Shown here: one piece after another, positions 27,443 to 35,326 of the stretch
Numbering within the stretch: the first letter of the stretch is position 1
Layout: the number at the start of each line of letters is the position of its first letter
Source of the DNA: Hyphomicrobiales bacterium
GTDB lineage: Bacteria; Pseudomonadota; Alphaproteobacteria; Rhizobiales; Rhizobiaceae
Length of the DNA stretch: 44,538 nt
Reading direction: 5' to 3'
NCBI GenBank assembly: GCA_021775495.1
Contig: JAJFHT010000005.1
Coordinates: 1 to 44,538, forward strand
Translations under genes and position numbers: made by a program
Notes under the pieces: generated by a model
Told to the model about the DNA's origin: nothing
Database searches by the model: none
The model's input: only the letters and a program-made list of their open reading frames with translations

Positions 27443-28375
27443 TCAGGCGCCTACCTCAATCAGGTTGATTTCCGGCGTCGACCCAAACCGAACCGGCAGG
27501 ATCGAACAACCCAATCCGCCTGAAACAATCATGTGTCTTGGCGACACGCTCTCGATAGTCGCCTTTTCCACAATGTGGCCATAGGCGTAACGATTTCCAT
27601 AACGCGATGGGACAATCGGCGCATAGCCGGCCAGCCGAACCTGGCCGCCATGGGTATGTCCGCACAATGTCAGCGAAACTCGGTCTGGCACTTCCGGGAA
27701 TATGTCCGGTTCATGGGCCAGCAGGACGACCGGAGCATCGTCGCTGACCTGCAGAAGCGTCCCGGCCAGGTCATCGACACCGCGGCGACGGCTGCGCTGC
27801 CACCTCTTGCCGGAAAGTAGCGCGTGCTGATCACCAAGGCCGGCCAGCCAGAACGCCTCACCAGCCTTGTCGAGGCGAACCGCGTCATTTTCGTAGACCG
27901 GTATTCCAACCTTCTCCAAAGCCAATCTGCCGTAAGTCGGGCCGGAACCGCGCCGCTGGGCGCTGTCATCATCCCACCAGTCATGATTGCCAAGAACGGC
28001 ATGTACGCCGAGCGGTGCGGACAATGCTCCGAGCGCTTTGGACCAATCGCGGGAATGCACGGGGCTGGTGACAAAACGGTGCCCGGCGGCATAGTCCCCC
28101 AAAAGCACGATCAGGTCTGCTTCCAATGCATTGGCCGTTTCGACAATCCGTTCGATGCGGGCGATCGACATCCACGGATCACCGGCATGAATATCGGCAA
28201 TCGCCGCAATGCGCAGGTTCAGGCCTTGCGGCCAGTTCGGCGGAGTGACCTTGTCGTGCTTGATCCGCATCCAGGAGGGCTCGATGCCGAAGGCGTAGCC
28301 AGTCAGAGAGAGACCGCTCAGCGCGAATGCGCCAAGACCCCATAAGAACCCGCGCCGTGAGATTCCTGTTCGCAA
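27443..28375 (-). CDS. Metallophosphoesterase with twin-arginine N-terminus
   Basis: A 310-residue calcineurin-like phosphoesterase. The metal-binding blocks are DIHAG (Asp 61, His 63), GDYAAG (Asp 94), GNHDWW (129-134) and GHTHGG (about 244-249). The N-terminus SRRGFLWG (6-13) before a hydrophobic stretch is a twin-arginine export or anchor signal, so the enzyme should face the periplasm. It resembles the YaeI/YkuE group acting on lipid or nucleotide phosphates. Start is TTG at 28375 with GGA seven bases before it; no ATG lies nearby. Substrate unknown. Confidence 0.85.
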   Translation of the reverse strand: MRTGISRRGFLWGLGAFALSGLSLTGYAFGIEPSWMRIKHDKVTPPNWPQGLNLRIAAIADIHAGDPWMSIARIERIVETANALEADLIVLLGDYAAGHRFVTSPVHSRDWSKALGALSAPLGVHAVLGNHDWWDDDSAQRRGSGPTYGRLALEKVGIPVYENDAVRLDKAGEAFWLAGLGDQHALLSGKRWQRSRRRGVDDLAGTLLQVSDDAPVVLLAHEPDIFPEVPDRVSLTLCGHTHGGQVRLAGYAPIVPSRYGNRYAYGHIVEKATIESVSPRHMIVSGGLGCSILPVRFGSTPEINLIEVGA

Positions 28376-28626
28376 GAATTTTTCCTTTTAAAAAGATGCA
28401 CTCCACCGAGACCAAACCATGAGTCCGGCTCCGGCTGCAGGTGATCATGTTCAAGGTTGCGACCATTTTACGGCGAAATGCACATCCGTTTTCTTGTTAT
28501 GGTTTATTTTCGGTCATAGATACAATCTGAACGCATTCTCGCATTGAGCCAGGCAAACGCGGACACTAGTCTTAAATGCAATCGGGCTCGCAGATGCGCA
28601 GCCTCACCTATCGGGAGAATTCCGTG

Positions 28627-28935
28627 ATGAAAGCCCAATTCTTTTCTGTTTTCTTTCTGTCCGGTCTGGCCATTTCCCCAACAACACGGGCCGCGGATAC
28701 CGTCGATTTTTCGAAATACATGCAGCAATCCTCTTCCCTGTCGATGATTGCAGCCGCCCTATCCGTGCTCGACTGCCAGGTACCGGTCGAATTCGAAGAA
28801 AAAGCGGACACCGCCAACGCCACCGTCGAACTGACGGTTTTCTGCCCGGAGACCGACAATGAAAGCGGCGCGACAATCAGGTTTTTGACGGCCGATGATA
28901 TCCTGCTGCCCGACGGGTTCAGCTTCTTCCCATGA
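28627..28935 (+). CDS. Small predicted exported protein of unknown function
   Basis: A 102-residue protein with a typical signal peptide (MKAQFFSVFFLSGLAIS, cleavage near TTRA-AD). The mature part is about 80 residues, acidic, with two cysteines (49 and 71) that could form a disulfide in the periplasm. GGGAG lies about nine bases before the ATG, and a GTG directly before it is an alternative. I recognise no family. A long antisense frame covers the same DNA but has no signal or ribosome site, so the plus strand is preferred. Confidence 0.55.
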   Translation: MKAQFFSVFFLSGLAISPTTRAADTVDFSKYMQQSSSLSMIAAALSVLDCQVPVEFEEKADTANATVELTVFCPETDNESGATIRFLTADDILLPDGFSFFP

Positions 28936-29033
28936 CAGCAGCCGAAATGAACCGGCGCACCGACTCTTCTGTTGACCTTATCCAGCAAGCCGGTAACCTC
29001 CGCCGCAAGTTCGGCAGGCAGACCGGACGATAG
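28932..29033 (+). CDS. Possible 33-residue micro-protein overlapping the previous gene
   Basis: The ATG at 28932 overlaps the stop of the small exported protein (ATGA) and opens a 33-codon frame ending TAG at 29031-29033. The product, MTAAEMNRRTDSS then an amphipathic basic end (NLRRKFGRQTGR), has no recognised family. The stop-start overlap is the only positive sign; there is no separate ribosome site. Confidence 0.25.
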   Translation: MTAAEMNRRTDSSVDLIQQAGNLRRKFGRQTGR

Positions 29034-29091
29034 CGCCACGGGCGCATAATCAGGACGGGCAAAACGCGGTTTACCGCAGGGAGGTTTCCGG

Positions 29092-31323
29092 TTGATAGTT
29101 ACCGGGATGATCGTTGTTGGACTGGTGGCGATTTTTCTGGCGACCGCCTTGATAGAGCGTCATCTGCTTGGGCTGAACTGGCGTCAGGCATTGCTTTACA
29201 CGCCTTTGAAGCTGTTCTATCGGATCGATGATTCCGGGCTGGATGCGGCAAGGAATTCCGGTGGAGTGGTCTATGTCATCTCGCATCAATCGCGGCTCGA
29301 CCCTGCCCTGATGCTTTCGCTGCTGCCGACCGAAACTCTCCATATTCTTGATTCGGAATCAGCCAATTCAGCGGTGCTGGAACCGTACCGGACGCTCGGA
29401 CGCACGGTCGAGTTCAATCCGGCCCATATCTTCATCAGCCGCAGACTGGTCCGCCGCCTCAAGGGGAACGGCCGGCTTGCGATCTATCTGCCCGAGAATG
29501 TCGAACCGGATTCGAAGTCCTTCAGGCTTTACCGCGCCGTTGCCCGTATTGCATTGAAGGCCGACGCAAATATCGTTCCGATCATGGTTGACGGCTCGAG
29601 ATTCCTGCCGCAATCGCTGACACCCGCGGTACGGGCGCCCCGAACCTTCCTGCCGGCCTTGAAAATACGATCGCTTGAGGCGCTGTCGCTGACGGAAATT
29701 ATGCATCAGTCCGGTCCGGGGTCGACACGGCCGTCAAATGCCCTGTTCGACCGAATGGCGTTGCTCCGGCTGCGCTCCGACAGCCTTTCAAGCAACCTGT
29801 TTGCCGCAATTCTGGCGGCGGCCGATCGATACGGGCACAATCGGATCATCCTTGAGGACACCATCACCGGCTCAATGACCTACAGGCGCCTGTTCATCGG
29901 CGCGCATGTGCTGGCGAAACGGTTTCTTTCGGTCAGCCGCGAGGGTGAAGCGGTCGGCCTATTGCTGCCAAACTCCAACGGCGTCATGGTGGCATTCCTT
30001 GCCTTGCAGTCGGCCGGCCGGGTCGCGGCAATGATCAATTATTCCGCCGGTCCGGCCAATGTCGTTTCGGCCTTGCGCACCGCTCAGGTCCGGACAGTTA
30101 TCTCCTCCCGGGCATTTGTCGAAAAAGCCCAGATCGACGACGTCATTGCGGCGATTGAAAAGGCCGGCGCCAGCATCACCTGGCTTGAGGACCTGCGTGA
30201 ATCCGTTTCCGGCAAGGAAAAACTGTCCGCTGCCTTGTCCTGGCGCAAACCGCTTGTTGTCAGCAAAGCCAGAAGCCCAGCGGTGATCCTGTTCACGTCG
30301 GGCTCTGAAGGGACACCTAAGGGCGTTGTCCTGTCTCATCGAAATCTGATCTCAAACGCAGCGCAGGCAGAGGCGCGAATCGCGATATCGGTCGAGGACA
30401 TGCTGTTCAATGTCTTGCCGGTGTTTCACTCATTCGGGCTGACCGGAGGCAGCATCCTGCCCATTCTGTTCGGGGTAAAACTGTTCCTCTATCCCTCGCC
30501 GCTTCACTACAAGATCATCCCGCAGGTTGCGGCCAAAATCCAGCCGACGATCATGTTCGGCACGGATACGTTCCTGGCAGGATATGCCCGCACGGCGAAG
30601 GCCGACAGCTTTTCTAGCCTGCGGTTCGTTGTCGCCGGTGCGGAAGCGGTTCGCACAGAGACACGGAAAGTCTGGAAAGAGCGTTTTGACACGGAAATAC
30701 TGGAGGGTTTCGGCCTGACCGAAGCGGCACCGGTGGTCGCGGTGAATTCGGCGACACACGGACGTCCCTCCACGGTCGGACGACTGCTGCCCGGCATGAA
30801 GGCACGGCTCGTGCCGGTCGAGGGCATCGAAGAAGGTGGGCGCCTTTGGGTCTCCGGTCCAAACGTGATGCTGGGATACATGACGTCGGATCGTCCGGGC
30901 GAATTCCAGCCGATTGCCGGCGGATGGCATGACACCGGCGACATCGTCTCGATCGACGGCGAAGGTTTCATCACCATCCGCGGCCGGGCCAAGCGATTTG
31001 CCAAGATCGCCGGCGAGATGGTTTCACTCGGTGCCGTCGAGATGCTGGTCCAGTCATTGTGGCCTGAAGAACGCCATGCCGCGGTTTCGGTGCCCGATCA
31101 CCGCAAGGGCGAGCGTATCGTGCTGGTGACCACGGCCGGCAAGGTGGAGCGCTCGGAGTTGCAAAAACACGGGAAAACAGAGGGTTTTCCCGAATTGATG
31201 GTGCCCGGAGATATTATCAGGGTCGGCGATATTCCTGTTCTTGGATCCGGCAAGACCGACTACGTCACCACGCGGCAGATTGCAGTGAAGCGGCTCGGCA
31301 TTGGTGGCGGTACGTCATTCTGA
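29092..31323 (+). CDS. aas: Bifunctional acyl-ACP synthetase / 2-acylglycerophosphoethanolamine acyltransferase
   Basis: A 743-residue fusion. The N-terminal membrane-anchored acyltransferase (1-220) shows the HX4D motif HQSRLD (65-70). The C-terminal adenylating domain (250-740) has the P-loop LFTSGSEGTPKGV (about 399-411), FGLTEAAP (about 539), HDTGD (about 612) and a final Lys in GSGKTDY. Aas reacylates lysophosphatidylethanolamine in the inner membrane with acyl-ACP that it makes. The start is TTG at 29092: GGGAGG ends seven bases before it, while the first ATG (29107) is too far. The 3' end overlaps pssA by 9 bases on the opposite strand, so PE repair lies next to PE synthesis. Confidence 0.88.
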   Translation: MIVTGMIVVGLVAIFLATALIERHLLGLNWRQALLYTPLKLFYRIDDSGLDAARNSGGVVYVISHQSRLDPALMLSLLPTETLHILDSESANSAVLEPYRTLGRTVEFNPAHIFISRRLVRRLKGNGRLAIYLPENVEPDSKSFRLYRAVARIALKADANIVPIMVDGSRFLPQSLTPAVRAPRTFLPALKIRSLEALSLTEIMHQSGPGSTRPSNALFDRMALLRLRSDSLSSNLFAAILAAADRYGHNRIILEDTITGSMTYRRLFIGAHVLAKRFLSVSREGEAVGLLLPNSNGVMVAFLALQSAGRVAAMINYSAGPANVVSALRTAQVRTVISSRAFVEKAQIDDVIAAIEKAGASITWLEDLRESVSGKEKLSAALSWRKPLVVSKARSPAVILFTSGSEGTPKGVVLSHRNLISNAAQAEARIAISVEDMLFNVLPVFHSFGLTGGSILPILFGVKLFLYPSPLHYKIIPQVAAKIQPTIMFGTDTFLAGYARTAKADSFSSLRFVVAGAEAVRTETRKVWKERFDTEILEGFGLTEAAPVVAVNSATHGRPSTVGRLLPGMKARLVPVEGIEEGGRLWVSGPNVMLGYMTSDRPGEFQPIAGGWHDTGDIVSIDGEGFITIRGRAKRFAKIAGEMVSLGAVEMLVQSLWPEERHAAVSVPDHRKGERIVLVTTAGKVERSELQKHGKTEGFPELMVPGDIIRVGDIPVLGSGKTDYVTTRQIAVKRLGIGGGTSF

Positions 31324-32151
31324 GTCCCGCTCGGCGGCCTCTTCGGCGCGCTCACGTGCCATGCGGCGAGCATAGGCACGCGCGCTGAACGGCAGCGCTA
31401 TCAGGTAGATGACCGCACTCGCCGTCAGCGTCTCCCAAGTATAACTGACCAGAATCAGCACATAGAGAACGAAAGCCAGTATCAGCGGCATCACCATATC
31501 GCGCCTGATATGCATGCTCGTGCTCTTGCCGGAAAACACCGGCAGACGGCTGACCAGCAGCAGGGCATTTATGACGGTGAATCCTGCCGCTGCATAGGCG
31601 AACGGCACCGATGGTTCGATTCCAAGAAACCCCAGATAGACAGGCAACAGCACCAGCAGGGCACCAGCCGGTGCGGGAACACCGATGAAATAGTCGGCCT
31701 GCCATTTCGATCGGTCCGGTGTGCTGCTTTCCTCTGCCATCACGTTGAATCGGGCCAGTCGGAGACAGCAGGCTATGGCAAATAGCAATCCCGCTATCCA
31801 GCCGATCGAGCCAGCCTTGTCGAGCAGGAATGCATAAAGAACGAGCGCCGGCGCGACACCAAAGTTGACCACATCCGCCAGCGAATCCATCTGCGCCCCG
31901 AATTGAGACGATGCTTTCAGCATGCGCGCCACCCGGCCGTCTATGCCATCAAGGAAAGCGGCGATCAGAACCATGATCACGGCCGTCTCGAAGCGGTCCT
32001 CAAAGGCCAGACGGATGCCCGACATTCCGGCACAGATCGCCAGCAGGGTGATCAGGTTCGGCAGCACCATGCGAAACGGTATTTCCCGCAGCCGCGGACC
32101 GCGCCTGTCGCCCTTGCCATTGGGATCGAATGGAGCAAACGGTGCTTCCAT
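31315..32151 (-). CDS. pssA: CDP-diacylglycerol-serine O-phosphatidyltransferase
   Basis: Makes phosphatidylserine from CDP-diacylglycerol and serine. The 278-residue membrane protein has about eight hydrophobic segments and the complete CDP-alcohol phosphatidyltransferase motif: Asp 68, Asp 71, Gly 72, Ala 75, Arg 76, Gly 85, Asp 89, Asp 93. The start MEAPFAPFDPNGKG at 32151 has GAGG five bases upstream, and the frame open beyond it is psd sequence. Seven bases separate it from psd, so both are one operon feeding PE synthesis. Confidence 0.94.
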   Translation of the reverse strand: MEAPFAPFDPNGKGDRRGPRLREIPFRMVLPNLITLLAICAGMSGIRLAFEDRFETAVIMVLIAAFLDGIDGRVARMLKASSQFGAQMDSLADVVNFGVAPALVLYAFLLDKAGSIGWIAGLLFAIACCLRLARFNVMAEESSTPDRSKWQADYFIGVPAPAGALLVLLPVYLGFLGIEPSVPFAYAAAGFTVINALLLVSRLPVFSGKSTSMHIRRDMVMPLILAFVLYVLILVSYTWETLTASAVIYLIALPFSARAYARRMARERAEEAAERDSE

Positions 32152-32158
32152 GACGGCC

Positions 32159-32857
32159 TCAGGAAACCCGCACGAGCGGTGTCGACGGCGTACCGCCAAA
32201 CTCGGCAAGTACCGTTTCACCGGCAATCGCGGTTTGACCGGGCGAAACACGCGGCACAGCCGATGCCGGCAGGAACACATCGACGCGCGAGCCGAAGCGG
32301 ATCAGCCCGAAGCGCTGACCAATAGCCGTGTCGGTCTCCTCCTCTGCCCAGCAAACGATCCGCCGTGCGACCAACCCGGCAATCTGCACTGCTGCCACCG
32401 GGCCATTCGGACTTTCGATAACAAGGCCGTTTCGCTCGTTCTCGGCGCTGGCCTTGTCAAGCTCGGCATTGAGGAACTTGCCGGCCCGGTGCCTTATGCG
32501 GGTGATACGACCGCGCACCGGGGTCCGGTTCACATGACAGGAAAACACATTCATGAAAACGGAAATCCGCGTCATCTCGCTGTCGCCAAGCTCGAGCTCG
32601 CGGGGCGGTACGGCCGGACCGACGGCTGAAACCTTTCCGTCCGCCGGGCTGATAACGAGGCGATCATCCGTCGGTGTCACGCGCTCGGGATCACGGAAGA
32701 AATAGGTGCACCAGCCGGTTAGCGCCAAGCCGATCCAGAACAGCGGATCCCACAACCATCCAAGTATGACGGCCGCGACAAAAAAGGCGGCGATGAACGG
32801 CCAGCCTTCGCGGTGTATCGGCACGAGGGTGTTGCGGATCGATTCAGCAATGCTCAT
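32159..32857 (-). CDS. psd: Phosphatidylserine decarboxylase proenzyme
   Basis: Converts phosphatidylserine to phosphatidylethanolamine. The 232-residue short-type proenzyme has hydrophobic segments at about 18-52, the conserved FRDPER (54-59) and PADGKV, and the self-cleavage site FGS at 188-190, where Ser 190 should become the pyruvoyl group and give a large beta and small alpha chain. It lies directly before pssA. A 115-base gap separates it from the upstream ABC exporter, so a separate promoter is likely. Confidence 0.95.
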   Translation of the reverse strand: MSIAESIRNTLVPIHREGWPFIAAFFVAAVILGWLWDPLFWIGLALTGWCTYFFRDPERVTPTDDRLVISPADGKVSAVGPAVPPRELELGDSEMTRISVFMNVFSCHVNRTPVRGRITRIRHRAGKFLNAELDKASAENERNGLVIESPNGPVAAVQIAGLVARRIVCWAEEETDTAIGQRFGLIRFGSRVDVFLPASAVPRVSPGQTAIAGETVLAEFGGTPSTPLVRVS

Positions 32858-32972
32858 TGGTAGAGACCAACTCCGGAAAGAACAGGGTAATGCGCACTCC
32901 TAACGCAACCGCGGCGGCGCGGCAACGCGAAGCTCACCCCGCGTACGGCAACAGATCGCCCCTGGTCAGACA

Positions 32973-34877
32973 TCATTCGGTATCGGCAATCACCGGAACA
33001 CCCGGCGGCGGGCGGCGGACAACGAAACCCTGCTCGTCGGTCTCGCGCGCCAGCCGCAGGCGTTCTTCCGCCTCCGTTGCTTCGCGCTGGCGTGCCCACA
33101 TTGCGGCATAGAGCCCCTTCTTTTTCAGCAGCGCCGTGTGGGTGCCACGTTCGGCTATGCTGCCGTCCTGCAGCACGATGATCTCATCCGCGGCGATGAC
33201 CGTGGACAGCCGATGGGCAATCACCAGTGTCGTGCGGCCTTCGCTGACAATATCAAGCGCCGTCTGGATTTCCTGCTCGGTCTGGGTATCGAGAGCGGAC
33301 GTCGCTTCATCGAGGATCAGGATCGGCGGCGCCTTGAGGATCGTTCTGGCAATCGCAACCCGCTGCTTTTCGCCGCCTGACAGTTTCAGACCGCGCTCTC
33401 CGACCATGGCCTTGTATCCATCCGGCAGCTTCTCGACGAAATCGGCTATCTGGGCCAGTTCCGCCGCCTTCTCGACCTCCTGTTCGGACGCTGCAGGCCT
33501 GCCATAACGTATGTTGTAGGCGATCGTGTCGTTGAACAGAACGGTGTCCTGTGGCACCATACCGATGACCGCGCGCAGGCTCTTTTGCGTCACGTCGCGA
33601 ATATCCTGACCGTCGATCGAAACCGTGCCGGTCTGGATGTCGTAAAACCGGAACAGCAGCCGCGAAATAGTCGATTTACCGGCTCCGGAAGGCCCGACAA
33701 TGGCAACGGTCTTGCCTGCCGGAACATCAAAACTCACGCCCTTGAGAATCGGGCGGTCGTTGTCATAGGAAAAATGCACATCATTGAAGCTGATGCTTCC
33801 ATCACCAACGGCAAGCGGTTTGGCATCGGGCCGGTCCTGGATTTCCTGCGGCACGTCGAGCAGGTCGAACATCTGCTCGATATCCGTCAGTCCCTGGCGG
33901 ATTTCACGGTAGATAAAGCCGATGAAATTGAGCGGGATCGAAAGCTGCATCAGCATCGCATTGATGAAGACGAAATCGCCGATGGTCTGGGTCCCCAGGC
34001 TGACCTCCCAGGCCGACAGACACATGACCGCGGCCATGCCGACGCCAAATATCACGCCCTGGCCGAAATTCAGCCAGCCAAGGGATGTCCAAACCCGCGT
34101 TGCGGCGTATTCGTACCCCTGCATGGAGCGATCAAAACGCTCGGCTTCCATCTGCTCATTGTTGAAATATTTGACGGTCTCGAAATTCAGCAGAGAGTCG
34201 ACGGCCTTGGTATTCGCATCGGTGTCGGAATTGTTCATGTCGCGGCGAATGCTGATCCGCCAGTCACTCGCGCGCACCGTGAACCAAGTGTAGAGCCACA
34301 ACATGACAGCGACGATGAGGACGTAGATAACTCCGTATGTCACGGCAAAAATGATTGCCACCAGCCCGAACTCGAAAATGGTGGGCAAGGTGTTGAGAAC
34401 GGTAAACCGGACAATTACCTCAATGCCTTTCGTGCCGCGCTCGATGATGCGCGACAGTCCGCCGGTCCGGCGCTCCAAATGAAACCGCAGCGACAGCTGG
34501 TGCATGTGGACAAATGTCTTGTAGGCAAGCTGGCGCACCGCGTTCTGACCGACGCGGGCGAACAGGGCATCACGCAACTGATTGAAACCAAGCTGCACCA
34601 CCCGGGTGACATTGTAGGCCAGCACAAGCATGACCGGTGACAAGAGGATCACCGGCAAAAGAGCCGGCGCCTCCAATTGCCCACCTAGCAGATCGGTCGC
34701 CCATTTGAAAAAATAAGGAACCATGATGAGTACGAGTTTCGCGAGAATGAGAAAGACAGAGGCCCACAGGACGCGCGTCTTCAGGTCCGGACGATCGGCC
34801 GGCCACATATAGGGCCACAAATTGCCCAATGTCTGAAACATCGAGCCGGAGTCGGCAGATACGGTTTTTTGAGCCAA
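32973..34877 (-). CDS. Atm1/HMT1-type ABC exporter
   Basis: A 634-residue half-transporter: six membrane segments (about 35-330) fused to one ATPase domain with Walker [10 protein letters not shown] (about 393), signature LSGGEKQR (about 497), Walker B LILDEATSALD (about 517) and IAHRLSTV. The N-terminal layout (LWPYMWP, then LKTRVL) is that of Atm1/ABCB7 proteins, which export glutathione-linked sulfur species or metal-glutathione complexes. Bacterial members protect against heavy metals. The start is TTG with AGGA seven bases before. It lies 31 bases after a Cys-rich ArsR repressor on the same strand, supporting a metal- or thiol-stress role. Confidence 0.9.
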   Translation of the reverse strand: MAQKTVSADSGSMFQTLGNLWPYMWPADRPDLKTRVLWASVFLILAKLVLIMVPYFFKWATDLLGGQLEAPALLPVILLSPVMLVLAYNVTRVVQLGFNQLRDALFARVGQNAVRQLAYKTFVHMHQLSLRFHLERRTGGLSRIIERGTKGIEVIVRFTVLNTLPTIFEFGLVAIIFAVTYGVIYVLIVAVMLWLYTWFTVRASDWRISIRRDMNNSDTDANTKAVDSLLNFETVKYFNNEQMEAERFDRSMQGYEYAATRVWTSLGWLNFGQGVIFGVGMAAVMCLSAWEVSLGTQTIGDFVFINAMLMQLSIPLNFIGFIYREIRQGLTDIEQMFDLLDVPQEIQDRPDAKPLAVGDGSISFNDVHFSYDNDRPILKGVSFDVPAGKTVAIVGPSGAGKSTISRLLFRFYDIQTGTVSIDGQDIRDVTQKSLRAVIGMVPQDTVLFNDTIAYNIRYGRPAASEQEVEKAAELAQIADFVEKLPDGYKAMVGERGLKLSGGEKQRVAIARTILKAPPILILDEATSALDTQTEQEIQTALDIVSEGRTTLVIAHRLSTVIAADEIIVLQDGSIAERGTHTALLKKKGLYAAMWARQREATEAEERLRLARETDEQGFVVRRPPPGVPVIADTE

Positions 34878-34908
34878 GCTCTGATCCTTCGTCTATGAAC
34901 GTGTCCGG

Positions 34909-35244
34909 TCAGGACGGAAAACAGTTTCCTGTTCCGGGCAAACCTTTGCAGCAGGTATCCAGAAGCGCGGCAACGGAACGCGACAGCGACTCCAGCGCGG
35001 CACGGTCAACGCTGTAGTGAGACCGCTGCTTGTGAGGTTCACAACGCACTAGACCCGCCTCGACAAGAATTTTTAAGTGCTGAGACACCGTCGACTGCGC
35101 AAGATCCAGTTGTCCAACCACGTCCTTGCAACTGCAGCATTCATAACAGGACAGATGCCGCAGTATTTCGACCCGCGCTGGGTGAGAGAGCGCGGACAGC
35201 TTCGCGCTTAGATCCCTGCCCTTCAATGCAAATGACTCATTCAT
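34909..35244 (-). CDS. ArsR-family metalloregulator
   Basis: A winged-helix repressor of 111 residues from the ATG at 35244, or 114 from the ATG at 35253 inside the palindromic operator. In the 114-residue numbering, the recognition helix is STVSQHLKIL (54-63). Cysteines cluster before it (36, 39, 40, 42) and at the C-terminus (101, 102, 111), with one at 71. The classical arsenic ELCVCDL box is absent, so the ligand may be another thiophilic metal, a metalloid or a sulfur species. It precedes the Atm1-type exporter, its probable target. Confidence 0.9.
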   Translation of the reverse strand: MNESFALKGRDLSAKLSALSHPARVEILRHLSCYECCSCKDVVGQLDLAQSTVSQHLKILVEAGLVRCEPHKQRSHYSVDRAALESLSRSVAALLDTCCKGLPGTGNCFPS

Positions 35245-35245
35245 G

Positions 35246-35280
35246 TGTTTCATCGTTTATCGACGATAAACGATGAAACA
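35246..35280 (-). promoter_or_regulatory. 35-bp perfect palindrome: arsR operator
   Basis: TGTTTCATCGTTTATCG (35246-35262) and its exact reverse complement (35264-35280) flank a central A. The core ATCG-N-rich dyad resembles ArsR/SmtB operators. It covers the candidate -10 box and the upstream arsR ATG, so a bound dimer would block transcription start. Confidence 0.85.
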
Positions 35281-35291
35281 AGCCTACGCAA
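35263..35291 (-). promoter_or_regulatory. Candidate arsR-exporter promoter inside the operator
   Basis: Read on the minus strand, TTGCGT (35291-35286) and TATCGT (35268-35263) are 17 bases apart. Transcription would begin near 35256, at or within a few bases of the ATG at 35253, so the message would be leaderless or nearly so. No Shine-Dalgarno precedes either possible start. Confidence 0.5.
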
Positions 35292-35326
35292 GAGCTACTG
35301 CTTTGTTCGGCTGCGATTTTTTACTG

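Noticed and set aside
28608-29039. A 143-codon minus-strand open frame opposite the small exported protein
   Set aside because: No ribosome site or signal peptide, while the plus-strand frame has both. Kept in mind because neither has homologues I recognise.
33585-34640. A 351-codon plus-strand open frame within the ABC exporter
   Set aside because: Antisense to a complete ABC transporter; composition rich in His, Asp and Gln with no domain.
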